Source: Telmatactis stephensoni
Taxonomy: Eukaryota; Cnidaria; Anthozoa; Actiniaria; Isophelliidae
Direction of reading: 5' to 3'
DNA length: 64,000 nt
Assembly: GCA_029948255.1 (NCBI GenBank)
Contig: JALIZF010001764.1
Coordinates: 248,001 to 312,000, forward strand
The notes beneath the pieces were generated by a model that ran no database searches, was not told the DNA's origin, and saw only the letters and a program-made list of their open reading frames with translations. A program made the translations under genes and the position numbers. This document shows positions 1 to 11,423 of the stretch, in pieces. Positions within the stretch are counted from its first letter, which is position 1; the number at the start of each line of letters is the position of its first letter.

Positions 1-1309
1 CCCCCCCCCCCCCCCTCCTAAAAAATGAATGCTCCCTAAAATCTAATTTCGAATCCTCTCAGTTTTATTCTATCATATGTTGTAGAAAATTGTAATGTGA
101 GTTATTTTGTAGACATATTTTGATGGACTCGATGTTTTTTGGTCGAGTTGTAGAAACCCTAGTTGTGTCACACAACGTTAAGTCACGCGTCTAAAATGCC
201 GTGGAAATCAATATAATTGTGTCAAATTAAATTAGTTTGGTTTTATGTATACTTAGAAATGTTATTCATAGTTAAATTAAGTGATGTTTATCAACTTTAT
301 GCTTGAATTTATGTTCTGAAGTTGGAGGACAGCGATATGTTCTCCATACATTAGAATTGTTCTTCTGCACCAAAAATTGTACCAGAGGTGTTGCTTTAAT
401 AGCTCTAGGCGCTTTACAAAAACATATACTGAACATGCATGGTAGACTGTGAGCATAGGATGGCGCCTTGGGCTGCCGCTACACAGTCCGTACCATGAAA
501 ATTTATTTTAAAATAGTCACTACAAATTACTGCATTACAAATTACTATATTACAAATTACTGTTTAAAATTACAATCAAAACACAATAAAATAAAAGTTC
601 ACTGATGCATGATGGCCGTTGGCTCAGTCAAGCTCATCTGCCCTTTAACAGGTCTTATTTTTATTCCTGCTGGGTGTCATGCCACCCTCCTCACCAGAAA
701 GAACCTGGTGGGGGAGCCGGTTTAGACGCCGACAACCCGTCCATGTGGCAGGTAGTACTGGGTTACATGTTACCAGTAGCAGGCTCCAGCCTGACCTGAC
801 CTAAAATATGAAACATGAAACACAGTCCCCATACACAACGCCAATACTGGTCATGTTTGAACTTCGATCAGTTCGTTGTGAAACTAGACATCGAAATAAA
901 AGCCAGAACTAATGTCCCGGGACTAATGGTGTCACTTTTGTGCCGCTCGATACATGGACAGAATCAAAACACTCAAATTATCATACGGATTGCACGAGTT
1001 AACTTATACTTGCAAAATTATTAGCCTGGTTTGGGCAGATTTTCGTATAGTGATAGATATTCTTTTGTCGATGAAATACCGTTTAAATTTCACTGGTTGT
1101 GACTGTGACTGAGTTCTCATATAAAATGTTATAGGACTTACCGACGGCTCCATTTCTCTAGTCGTTTCTTCTCCCGGAAACGAAGACTCGAAACTTGATC
1201 CCATGACCTCTCTGTTGAAGATTTAGCACGTCACGCCACAGGAAGCCCAGGCAATAATACATGTGTAGGATAGCACCTACTGTGCGAACGCTAGCTCTAC
1301 TGCCTCGAC
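1..1309. other. Intergenic, no gene recognised
   Basis: The window opens with a run of 15 C. The rest is AT-rich DNA with no open frame of convincing composition; short frames at 605-799 and 815-1024 have no recognisable motif and no splice context. I see no RNA gene. Confidence 0.6.
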
Positions 1310-1709
<400 letters not shown>

Positions 1710-1967
1710 GAGGAGGATCGCTGGTGATCGGTCGAAATTTTGTTGAAGGTGATTTTTCCTTGCCGTAGTTTCATCTGTGTTGTGAGCAAAAGACCGTTCA
1801 TTTTTAATTACTTTAATTTCCCTTTTAATCTGTACCTTCGTCGATCATAACACTGTGAATACTTGAACAGGTTAATCCTGCTAAATGGGTTAAACAATCA
1901 CAGGACAATTAAAGATGCAATAAAGCTGATCACTTTGAAAATCAACCTTAACATGCATAGCAAACAT

Positions 1968-2733
1968 TAGTCTCCGTCCTCGGAGACCCAGGGCGTCAGG
2001 GAGGGGGGAGGGGAGCGGAGGGGAAAGGAAAGAGGGGAAAAGGACGCCCTGGGCTTTTGACTACCCCTAACTTGTCTTGAGGCCAAACGTCAACAAAGGC
2101 TCTGATTGGCCTCATTATAATTAAATTATAATGAGGCCAATCAGAAGCGTTTGTGCCATTAGATTAAAATTATCTAAAATTACCAGTAAGCAAGTTGACC
2201 CCACGCATCGCTACGACTTTAAACAATACAAGCTGTCACGTTTATTTTGAAAAGAACCATGTTTCCAGTTCACCGCGACTTTCAAACAATATACACGTAA
2301 TCTCTTCCATGTATTTTGCAATAGCAATGAGTTTAGAGTGAAAAATATAGATGAATTGCAAAGACCTTGGTGAAACAAGTATTTGAGGAACTTCTCACAG
2401 GATATACTGTCACTATATCAAAGCGATAATTGAAATGAGCCAGATATTTTTGTCATTTGAACTTTGTTTACGTTAGACCATCTAATTGGATTAATTTTGG
2501 CCTCAAGACAAGTTAGGGGTAGTCAAAAGCCCAGGGCGTCCTTTTCCCCTCTTTCCTTTCCCCTCCGCTCCCCTCCCCCTCCCTGACGCCCTGGGTCTCC
2601 GAGGACGATTAGTCTCCTTCGCAGCCGTTATTATGGTCGGGTTCCCTGTGGTCATTCCTCCCTATGAAAATAGCTAGCGGGGAAGGAACGACCACAGGGA
2701 ACCCGACCCTAATAACGGCTGCGAAGGAGACTA
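1968..2733. mobile_element. 124-bp palindromic MULE-like MITE, split by element at 1975-2607
   Basis: The ends read TAGTCTCC (1968-1975, left) and GGAGACTA (2726-2733, right), and the arms 2610-2653 and 2690-2733 are near-perfect inverted repeats. The element is flanked by the 9-bp direct repeat AGCAAACAT at 1959-1967 and 2734-2742. The paralogous flank of the second GPCR has a single AGCAAACAT at 13298-13306 and no insertion, so boundaries and duplication length are set by an actual empty site. A 9-bp target duplication is typical of the Mutator/MULE superfamily. There is no coding capacity, so it is a non-autonomous element. Confidence 0.9.
1975..2607. mobile_element. 633-bp foldback element nested inside the 124-bp MITE
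   Basis: Terminal inverted repeats of roughly 105-110 bp run inward from CGTCCTCGG (1975-1983) and CCGAGGACG (2599-2607). They contain the G/A-rich and C/T-rich tracts at 1997-2040 and 2541-2582. The 9-bp direct repeat ATTAGTCTC flanks it at 1966-1974 and 2608-2616, and is itself made of the host MITE end plus two bases of older flank. An internal palindrome lies at about 2101-2146. No coding frame is seen. The 9-bp duplication again points to a MULE-like transposase; the long arms resemble foldback types. Confidence 0.88.
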
Positions 2734-3338
2734 AGCAAACATTTGACGATACGATTTACACAATATATGTCGTTGATCTCGTCCGGGTTTTGACATTTCT
2801 TTTTCCTTTAATCCATCGTCCTCCTCAAAATATTTTATCCATTATTATAATATGCTTGTTCGATCCCCTTTTTTCTCATTTTAATCTCCTTTTTTCCTTT
2901 CAATATGTATACCTTCATTAGAGCATTGTGAACACTGGATCAACCAATTCCTGCTAATGGATTTAAATAATCACAGAACTATAAAATATGGAATAGAGCT
3001 TATAATTTGTAAAGGGACCATAACATTGATCAACATTAACGTAAATTTAAACAATAGAAATTCAAGCATCTGTCTTCTAAAAAAAAAGAAAAACCTTAAT
3101 GGATTGGTAATACTAGGATGTACGAAATTTGTATTGTGATCAAAAGCAACACAGCTGTACTTTCGTCACAGCATTGTGAACACTGGATGAACCTATTAAT
3201 TCCTGCTAATAGATTTAAACAATCACAGACTGAACTATAAAACATGGAATAGAGCTTTCAATTTTTCGTTGATGCACAAAATTTCTAATGTGATCTAGAG
3301 CAACACATCTTTCAACCAACACGAGTTTGGCTAACGCT
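2734..3338 (+). other. 5' flank of GPCR copy 1, with internal tandem duplication
   Basis: This flank aligns with 13307-13818 upstream of copy 2. A segment around 2928-3000 is repeated at about 3176-3250: both contain GAACACTGGAT followed by CCTGCTAAT and AATCACAG, and a related unit lies at 1855-1900. Copy 2 lacks the extra unit directly before the start codon. No TATA box or transcription start can be assigned from sequence alone. Confidence 0.7.
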
Positions 3339-4490
3339 ATGAACGACACAGAGATCCAACAGTGTCGCTTAGTGGATCCAGTCACATGGCATCCATCTTT
3401 TACCAATCAAGCTACAAATATATCCAGTATCGTTGTTGTTGTCCTTCAGCTTTTGACCATACCAGTCGTCCTATTTCTCAACGCCGTCACTCTCATCATT
3501 GTAGCAAAGTTTGAATCCTTGCGAAAAGAACGCTTTGTTGTCCTGGCCCTTCTTGCTGTCACAGATGTTCTTTCTGGTCTGATCTCTCAGCCTCTTTTAG
3601 TTGCTAAAGAACTGTATCATTTAGTGAACAACGATGTCAACTGCAGTCTAGATAGTGCTTTCCAGCTTAGTTTCATACTTTTTTCAAGTGCATCACTCTG
3701 TCAGCTTGCATGCCTCACCTATGAAAGGTACGTTGCCATAACCGATCCGTTCGAATACCCAAACCGTATCACTGTACGTAGACTTGTATATGTAGGAATA
3801 ACAAACTGGACCATCCATGTTGCCTTAGTAGTGATATCTGGAGCCACATTATCAGCAAAATCTATTGTTTACTTGATGATTATCCCAATCGTTCTTCTCT
3901 TCTGTATTCTGTACTGGTACATCAAGATCTTTGCAGTTATTCGTCAGCAAAACCGCCAGATGCATCAACATAATGCCAGCCACGAATCAAACTCAAGAAA
4001 CCTTTCAAATCGCAAATCAACCATTACTGCTGTTATGCTATTGGGAGTTTTTTCCTTAAGTTATCTACCAGCACTTGTCAATGTGACTCTTCGATTACAC
4101 TACGGGTCTGCGGAAGTCCGAAGCCCCGCCTATTTCGCGTTCCACTCATGGGGAAATTTGTTCTTGCATCTAACTTCACTTTTCAGTCCTATTATCTACG
4201 GACTGCGCACCAATGAGTTTCGCAGATATTTCTTTCGACTTTTTGGCATCCATAGAAGTAATGAGGAAAACCCCAATGCTCCTGGCCCATTTGTATTAAA
4301 GGTATCTCCACAAATCAACAATGAACAACCATATGTTGACTCAGAGAGAAGAATGAGAGAACTAGCCTCAGAGCAGAGAGAGGACATGAAATACAATGAT
4401 GAAGGGAAACATGCTGTCGAGTTGTCCATACTTAATGTGTTACCAGAAAGAAACGAACAGATCGTCACAGAGAACATCGATGAACAATAA
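3339..4490 (+). CDS. Class A (rhodopsin-like) GPCR, copy 1 of tandem pair
   Basis: A seven-transmembrane receptor of 383 residues in one exon. The start is ATG at 3339; an in-frame TTG at 3327 is not used as a start. Visible hallmarks are Asn in TM1 (FLNAVT), Asp in TM2 (AVTDVLSG), Cys before TM3 (VNCSLD), ERY at the end of TM3, Trp in TM4, Pro in TM5, FSLSYLP in TM6 and SPIIY in place of NPxxY in TM7, followed by helix 8 (NEFRRYFFRLFG). The second extracellular loop is very short and has no Cys, so the usual TM3-loop disulfide is absent. Together with ERY and the TM7 form this recalls the MECA group (melanocortin/adenosine-like), but I would not name a ligand. N-terminal sequons NDT and NIS fit a surface N-terminus. 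The hydrophilic tail is ~70 residues. It is the paralogue of 13819-14970. Confidence 0.95.
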   Translation: MNDTEIQQCRLVDPVTWHPSFTNQATNISSIVVVVLQLLTIPVVLFLNAVTLIIVAKFESLRKERFVVLALLAVTDVLSGLISQPLLVAKELYHLVNNDVNCSLDSAFQLSFILFSSASLCQLACLTYERYVAITDPFEYPNRITVRRLVYVGITNWTIHVALVVISGATLSAKSIVYLMIIPIVLLFCILYWYIKIFAVIRQQNRQMHQHNASHESNSRNLSNRKSTITAVMLLGVFSLSYLPALVNVTLRLHYGSAEVRSPAYFAFHSWGNLFLHLTSLFSPIIYGLRTNEFRRYFFRLFGIHRSNEENPNAPGPFVLKVSPQINNEQPYVDSERRMRELASEQREDMKYNDEGKHAVELSILNVLPERNEQIVTENIDEQ

Positions 4491-4762
4491 GACTGGTTTA
4501 ATTTTAATGAAACGTAGTTAACATCGATTCATTGTAATTTTTCAAAAAAAAAAACTCTTTTGCTTATTGTTTTCGTTGTGCTGGTGCAGTGTATTTGGGA
4601 GCGCGCATTAAAGTCGAGAGATATTTCAGAAAACTTGATTTCAGCCATCTTTGTATTTACCATTGATAGAACAATTCAAATCTATTTGAAATAGACGGTA
4701 AAAGAGGCTATGATAAAGAATGACTAAAAAAGAATATCAGGATAGCTCGAGACACGAATTAA
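4491..4762. other. 3' flank of GPCR copy 1
   Basis: Homology to the other GPCR copy fades within about 35 bases of the stop codon. An A-run lies near 4544-4553. The segment ends with TAA (4760-4762), the left target-site copy of the Harbinger-like element. Confidence 0.6.
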
Positions 4763-7722
4763 TAGTGCAGGCATATCGTGCAGAATTGTTCAGTTTTTTG
4801 CTACAAGCATGAAAATTGGCACAATGATAGAAGACAACATGCTGACTAATTCCTGATATAGCGCCACGCCCAAAAATCAATACTTCCAGTTTTACACATG
4901 TGGAATTAATTTTCACTTAAAATCAAATACAATTGTTGCATTAACTAGTTGGTTCATGAAATGTGATAATTCTTTATGAGTACTGTTCCTTCTACCTAAC
5001 TGACTATAGTGCCCCACCCTATTCCTCGTACTTCCAGTTTTATGTTAATGGATTTAATTAAATTCAAAATTACTGAAAATAACCGTTTTCTACAATGCTA
5101 TCACTACCAACTAATCCAAATTGGTCTAATGATGCATGCCCTTTTCATTTCACATGCACTGCCACACCCTAAACTTAGTACTGCCAGTATAGATACATAG
5201 GAATACCTCAAGTCTCTCAAGTATCAAAATTATTCACCTTGTTTTAAAGTCAAGGAGATGAAACAACGCAATTTGCATAACATGCAACCATGGCAACGCC
5301 TTTTCAAAAGTACTTCCAGTAATAATACTTTGGAATTGATGATCTGGAATTAGGTTTGGGTATATGGCAATCTGACATCTTTCTGTAGGGATTCCTGCAT
5401 AAAGGCCACTGTTATTGCACTTCACTCGTAACAATCAATAATTCTCACTATTTTATAATTTTCCACATAAAGAAAACCCGTTCACAATAGCCTGATCAAT
5501 TACACAGGACTGTGAAGACCCAGTTTAATACAGAATGTCTCCAGGGTTGATGTAATGTGGAGCGAATATTGCGGCACTGATAGCCTCAAATCACAGACCA
5601 TATCTAGAAGTTAACAAAGCCATGGTCAACCAAAGCGTGTAGAACTGGGAAAGATTCCTTAGGGTATTGAGCTTTTTTTATTTTTTGCTGAAATTTGCAA
5701 ATCCATCATATTGCCCAACAAGAAACACTTGATTTCTTCTGTTGGAGAAAAATTAGTGTTGAACGGGAATTCGCTGGATTCCTTAGGTTTTTGAGAGCTT
5801 TTTACTTTTAGTTGAAATTTGCAAATGAAAGTCATCAAGTTGCCTGGAAACATACACTTGATTTCTTCTTTTGGACAAGGATTAGCATGTGATGTAGAAC
5901 GGGAATTCACTGGATTGGCAACATGCACTTAAGAGGAATCAGACTCAAGGCTTTTTTTTTTTGTCATTTGTAAGGATTGTGATATTGCAGTTCTTGAAGT
6001 TTTCAGAGCACTAGGCCCTAGCAAAGCAGCTGCACTTCCTGCTTTCCATGGCTTCCACGACTTTTAGGAGCAAGGATTGCACAGTTGGTTAGTGCGAGAG
6101 GTCCCAAGTTTGATCCCCATCGAATATCAGTCACTTCCTATCCTTGTTTCGACTTCTGTTCTTTCCGTGTAGCTTTAATATACTGTAAATACCCTTAAAA
6201 TGGAGCATCGGTGGAGAGCGGGAGAAAAGGGCCGCAGGACGTTGGTGCGCAGATCTCCAGGCCTATTCCAGGCCCTAAAATCGCCCAAAATCGCCTTAAG
6301 TTTTGAGTATCTTTGGGGATAATTTTGCTAAAATCGCCCAAAATTACGGCGATTTTAGTGCCCGGAGTAGGCCTATTTCCAGAGCCAGAGGCTCGTGGAA
6401 AAAGCAATTGCCATGCATGCGATTTCGAAGTAAAACTTCAACTTTTCATTTCTTTGTCTTCACGGGCTGCAATCAAATGTCTATATTCGGGAAAATCTCT
6501 GCCTTGGAGACTTGAAGGTATTGTTTGCAAAAGTAAAAACAACATTTGAACGGCCTTTGAATGATTCTGTATGTAAAGATCTGTTGGAAATATATGTCAG
6601 TCTACTGCAGCAATTTGTTGTACTACTGTACAGTTAAACTAACTTTTGCCAAATAGTTATTGATTTTATAGAAGGAAATGTTTTCAAAAAAGCCAAGTCA
6701 ATGGGGGCAGCATCCCATCTGCAGCACTCCGCCAAAATCACATTAAGAGACTAACCGCTTATCAAGCCAGGTCAGTCGTTGCAGCTACCCTCTGCGCCGC
6801 ACTTGAATTGGCAGTAGACAAAGGCGGACCAAAAAGATTAAATTGACGCAATTGTGGGAAAACTAAGCAAGAGATTTTGGAAATGTGTAGCCACCTGACC
6901 AGATGTAAATGTCAGCAAGATAAAAATGTGCAAAATTGCAGCTCGTGTGCACAGCCATGTGTGATTGTGGAGGCGATTGCAAATGGAATTAATTCGTTTG
7001 GGAAGTTATTGAAATAATTAATAAAATTTAGTGATTGCTACGAGTGAACTGCAATAGCCCTCTCCCTTGTCAAAGATTCTTACCTTAAAGATTTTCCATA
7101 ATCCAAAATTAATAAATTCCAGTAACCCCAATAATCAATTACAATGTACTATTACTGGAAGTACTTTTGAAAAGGCGTTGCCATGGTTGCATGTTATGCA
7201 AATTGCGTTGTTTCATCTCCTTGACTTTAAAACAAGGTGAATAATTTTGATACTTGAGAGACTTGAGGTATTCCTATGTATCTATACTGGCAGTACTAAG
7301 TTTAGGGTGTGGCAGTGCATGTGAAATGAAAAGGGCATGCATCATTAGACCAATTTGGATTAGTTGGTAGTGATAGCATTGTAGAAAACGGTTATTTTCA
7401 GTAATTTTGAATTTAATTAAATCCATTAACATAAAACTGGAAGTACGAGGAATAGGGTGGGGCACTATAGTCAGTTAGGTAGAAGGAACAGTACTCATAA
7501 AGAATTATCACATTTCATGAACCAACTAGTTAATGCAACAATTGTATTTGATTTTAAGTGAAAATTAATTCCACATGTGTAAAACTGGAAGTATTGATTT
7601 TTGGGCGTGGCGCTATATCAGGAATTAGTCAGCATGTTGTCTTCTATCATTGTGCCAATTTTCATGCTTGTAGCAAAAAACTGAACAATTCTGCACTTTT
7701 TGTGCACGATATGCCTGCACTA
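4763..7722. mobile_element. ~2.96-kb Harbinger-like non-autonomous element with ~570-bp inverted arms
   Basis: Ends begin TAGTGCAGGCATATCG (4763) and close with its complement CCTGCACTA at 7722. The inverted arms cover 4763-5328 and about 7148-7722 and are nearly identical: 5009-5200 on + and 7274-7465 on - would encode the same 63 residues. The right arm carries a ~10-bp insertion near 7697-7707. The flanks are TAA on both sides (4760-4762 and 7723-7725), which fits the 3-bp TWA target of PIF/Harbinger. The core (5329-7147) has a ~125-bp imperfect tandem duplication at about 5680-5925, a hairpin at about 6259-6374 and a tRNA-like stretch at 6070-6125. No transposase frame is visible. Confidence 0.85.
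6070..6125 (+). repeat. tRNA-like A/B-box remnant (SINE-like)
   Basis: TTGCACAGTTGG (6077-6088) approximates an RNA polymerase III A box, and AGTTTGATCCC (6107-6117) approximates a B box, at close to tRNA spacing. Flanking bases do not pair into an acceptor stem that I can see, so this is a tRNA-derived SINE fragment at best, not a tRNA gene. Confidence 0.45.
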
Positions 7723-7777
7723 TAACCTTTGTTTATTTATATATTTCATTTACCAATTAAGGCTGTTGCTCATATAA

Positions 7778-8290
7778 ATGAGGAATTATCCGATCAAACA
7801 TGTATCTGACCTTCACAGTAATGGGTTGACATTTACATGGACTGAAAAGTTGAAATCAATTATTGAAAGACTGGGATTCGGTTTTCTATGGCAACAACAT
7901 TTCAAACATGAACTGACACAACATTTAATGAGAAATCCGATTAAACAGAGATTACAGGATCAAGGATTTCAAAGTTGATTAGGTGAATTACACAATGATG
8001 GGGTCAGAAAGGATTCCCAAAAGAACAAACTTAGGATATACAGAAAGTACAAGACAACTTATCATCGAGAAGAATCTTTAAAGAATATTAGCAACATCAA
8101 ACACAGAGTATGCTTAACTTAGCTTAGAATTAGCAACCACCGTGTCTATACATTGAAATTAAACGGGTAGATACATACGCCCGGCCCGTACATGAAACAT
8201 GAAACCTATGCCCTCTGTGCAAACTTGGGGTAGAAGATGAATCTCATTTTCTCCTGAAACGCCCTAAATATAATTTACTAGACAAGTGAA
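7778..8290 (+). pseudogene. LINE retrotransposon 3' fragment (reverse transcriptase C-terminal region)
   Basis: One frame from ATG 7778 reads 66 codons to a stop, continues recognisably (KLRIYRKYKTTYHREESL) through further stops (LRISNHR context, then LKLNG), and shifts frame near 8205. After the shift it reads CPLCKLGVEDESHFLL around 8208-8260. The Cys-x2-Cys...His pattern with ...EDE.HFLL.CP is the zinc-finger-like tail common to LINE reverse transcriptases; the last Cys is replaced by Arg here. Two in-frame stops and a frameshift make it dead. Only the C-terminal part survives, consistent with 5' truncation. Confidence 0.7.
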
Positions 8291-8330
8291 CGAAAAAATG
8301 TTGTAAATATGATTTTTTTAATTTTTTTCT

Positions 8331-8353
8331 TTCTCTCTCTCTCTCTCTCTCTT
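8331..8353 (+). repeat. CT dinucleotide microsatellite
   Basis: A short CT run immediately left of the first GAGTATTTGCTACC motif. A longer TC run sits at the far end of the same block (11436-11522). Confidence 0.9.
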
Positions 8354-9636
8354 TAGATCTTCGATTGAGTATTTGCTACCTTTTTTCGTTATTGCGATTT
8401 TCATATTAAAATATCAGTTTTCTTCAAAGAAAATACCTTTTAGAATAAACTTCTCGACTTTATCTAGAATATTATATAAAAAGTTGTCGCCTCAATCGTT
8501 GTTTTCATAGTTATTTTTGGCCTTGAAAACCAACAGCGTAGCAAATACCCATTGTGTGGCACATCGATCGTATTTTTTTTTTAAATTCAAAAGCTCTACG
8601 AATTTGGAAGGTCACCTAAGAAATATACTTTGCGGCAAAAGACCGCTGAGTTCTGAAATATTTAAATTTTTCCATAATCCGGATTTTGAGAAAAAATCCA
8701 GTTTAGGGGCTAGAAATCAACTTCACTTCAAAAGTTGAGTTGAGTTTGAGATTTCAAAACAAGTGACATTTGGAACTTTTGCTGATAACTTCTGTTTTCT
8801 TTGTTCAAATAAAATTATTTACTTAGAGCACAAAGTTTCCTTCGAGATTGAACAGATACAAGTAATATTTAGCATTTTTAAGGCGATTTTGTGGATTTAT
8901 TGTCAAAAACGTGTTTCGTAGCAAATACCCATTTTTCGTAGCAAATACCCATTTCGTAGCAAATACCCATTTCGTGATATAATTTTTAGATTTATATAAA
9001 AAATGCAAGCAAATATACAGTTTTGATTACTAGAATCGAAGAAAACATAATTTTATCGTTAAGGTTAAGGCTGTTTATTTGCTATCTAAAGACGTATTTG
9101 ATATTTTTGCAAAGAAATGCATCTTTTTATAAACAGTGCGTGAATATACTATAAACCTCAATTAACGCGAAACAGATAAACGATATGATATTTATAATCT
9201 TTTTGTCAAAACATCAATTGTGAGACAAAATTAAAACTATTTTACATCATTACTATGTCTTTATTGCTGAAATAGAGCAATTTTTAAAATATTTTTGCTT
9301 TAAGCCTACACATAATAATTTACAGTTATAAGTATAGTAGCTTGCGGCAAAGCAGAAACCTTTACAATAATCTTTGATTCTTCTATGTAAGCGATCATTA
9401 GAGCAAAAAACGTTGTTTATGCTGTCTTTGAATCTGCATTCTTTTTGCTCTTACTTGTCTGAGCAAATTCAAAAAGAATAAAAAAGAAAATTGCTCACTA
9501 GAACGCTATACATGTACGGACTTGGGGTGCATTTGGGTGCTTAGTGGCCGAGTTCGTCATGGATGTTTTATACATGACTTCTGGGTGAGACGTTTACTTT
9601 TAGATTGGGACAAGACCTTCTTTATTTTTACACGTT

Positions 9637-10720
9637 AAAGTGATATGTTGTTTGTCGTGCATTGACGTGTTGTAGTGTTTCATGCGTGTTGTGGTGTTTT
9701 ATGCTGCGATGTGTTGCAGTGTTTTAAAGGTTGAATGTTTTAGTGTTTTATGCGTCAAAGTGTTGCAGTGTTTTATGTGTAGAAGTGTTGTAGTGTTTTA
9801 TATATGTTGAAGTGTTATAGCGTTTTATGCGTCAAAGTGTTGCAGTGTTTTATGTGTAGAAGTGTTGTAGTGTTTTATATATGTTGAAGTGTTATAGCGT
9901 TTTATGCGTCAAAGTGTTGCAGTGTTTTATGTGTAGAAGTGTTGTAGTGTTTTATATATGTTGAAGTGTTATAGCGTTTTATGCGTCAAAGTGTTGTAGC
10001 GTGTTATACGTTGAAGTGTTTCATAAGTCGAAGTGCTATAGTGCTTTTATGCGCCAAAATATTGTAGTGAAGTATTTGGTGCTGTGTTGAAGTTTTTGAT
10101 GAGGGCCTTCAAAATGGTGTAGTATTTTTCTGCGTTGAAGTGTTACTGATAGTCATTTATTGCTTGAAGTGTTGTAGTGTGCGTCAAAGTGTTCAGTGTT
10201 TTACGTTGAAGTGTTGTAGTGTTTTGTGTTCAGTGTAGTGCATGTTTTATACGTTGTAGTGTTGTTAGTGTTTTATACGATGAAGTGCTGTAGTGTTTTT
10301 ATGCGTCATAGTATTGTAGTGTATATCTGCTCAGTGTAGTGTGTTTTACGAGCTAAAATGTGGTAGTGTTAGGTGGATGTGTTGTAGTGTTTTATGCCGT
10401 AGTGTTTGCGTACGTTGAAGTGTTGTAATGTTTTATGTGATTAAGTGTTGTAATGCTTTGTGCTTTTGAATTGCTTTAGTATTATATGTGTCAAGTAAGG
10501 TTTTATTCTTTGAAATGTAGTGCTTGTTTGGTCGAAATGCTGTAGTGTTTCATGCGTCGCAGTATTGTCTTTTAGCTATATGTGTTGAAGTATTGTAATG
10601 CGTTTAAGTGTTGTCATGCTTTATTTGTTGAAGTGTTGTATTTTATTCATAACTGTTGTAGGATTTTATGTCTCAAAATATAATAGTGATTTGTGCGTCG
10701 AGGTATTGCATGCAGTATTG
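9637..10720 (+). repeat. GTGTTGTAGTGTTTTAT minisatellite with 77-bp higher-order unit
   Basis: Degenerate units of about 25 bases around the core AAGTGTTGTAGTGTTTTAT run for about 1.1 kb. In the middle they form a higher-order repeat: GCGTCAAAG recurs at 9752, 9829, 9906 and 9983, exactly 77 bases apart, each unit made of three variant monomers. Both edges decay into irregular spacing, the usual shape of a tandem array homogenised in its centre. Confidence 0.92.
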
Positions 10721-11126
10721 CCCGTATAGCAATTGATTTCTATGCACCGTGTTGCAGACATGTCATTGGTTTTCGCTTGTAATATATGGTGATGAATTCT
10801 ACAAGTGACTTTGTTATTCAGACATTAATTTTTATGCCAGAAAATAAATGCTTCTTTACATAATGGGCAGAGAAATACAAACAGAACGATGACAACTCTG
10901 AAAAGTTATTGCTTTTAGTTAAAAAAAATCAATTTAGTAGTTTTTAAAATATACCCTTCCAAGACTTTGAAAAAATGTTTGACGAGATTTTGAAATGTTA
11001 TCAGAGGATAAAAGTCAAGGAAAGCAAACACAAACCGTAAATAAAGAAGTTGGTTGCGTTAAAAATGTGTTATCGTAGCAGATATACTTGATGTGGGTAA
11101 TTGGTAGTCCAGCAAGAACCAACATC

Positions 11127-11423
11127 GTAGCAAATACTCATTTTTATAGTAGCAAATACGCACAATGAGTATTTGCTACCGCAGCAAATACGCACAATGA
11201 GTATTTGCTACCGTAGCAAATACTCACAGTGAGATTTGCTACCGTAGCAAATATCCACAACGAGTATTTGCTTCCGTAGCAAATACCCACAATGGGTATT
11301 TGATACGGTAGCAAATACTCGCTGTCGTAGCATATACCCATAGTGGGTATTTGCTACGGTAGCAAAAACTCATAGTGAGTATTTGCTACGGTAGCAATTA
11401 CTCACTCAACGTAGCAAATACCC
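11127..11423. repeat. ~32-bp palindromic tandem array (GTAGCAAATAC...GTATTTGCTAC)
   Basis: GTAGCAAATAC or a close variant starts at 11127, 11149, 11181, 11213, 11244, 11276, 11308, 11327, 11359, 11391 and 11411. Most spacings are 31-32 bases. Each unit is a dyad: GTAGCAAATACYCA, a short loop, then TGRGTATTTGCTAC. One shorter step (11308 to 11327) resets the phase. The two arms co-vary in several units (CCCA with TGGG, CTCA with TGAG). It is not a CRISPR: there are no distinct spacers and the repeats are themselves palindromic. Confidence 0.9.

Noticed and set aside
3327..3338. Upstream TTG as start of GPCR copy 1 (and 13807 for copy 2)
   Set aside because: A normal ATG lies four codons downstream in both; TTG is an unlikely eukaryotic start here.
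5009..5200. Identical 63-codon frames at 5009-5200 (+) and 7274-7465 (-)
   Set aside because: They are the two arms of one inverted-repeat element, so identity reflects the repeat and not a conserved protein.
6070..6125. Functional tRNA gene
   Set aside because: No acceptor stem and only approximate boxes; kept only as a SINE-like remnant.
11127..11423. CRISPR-like regular array
   Set aside because: Repeats are palindromes separated by inverted copies of themselves, not by unique spacers, and the context is a eukaryotic genome.
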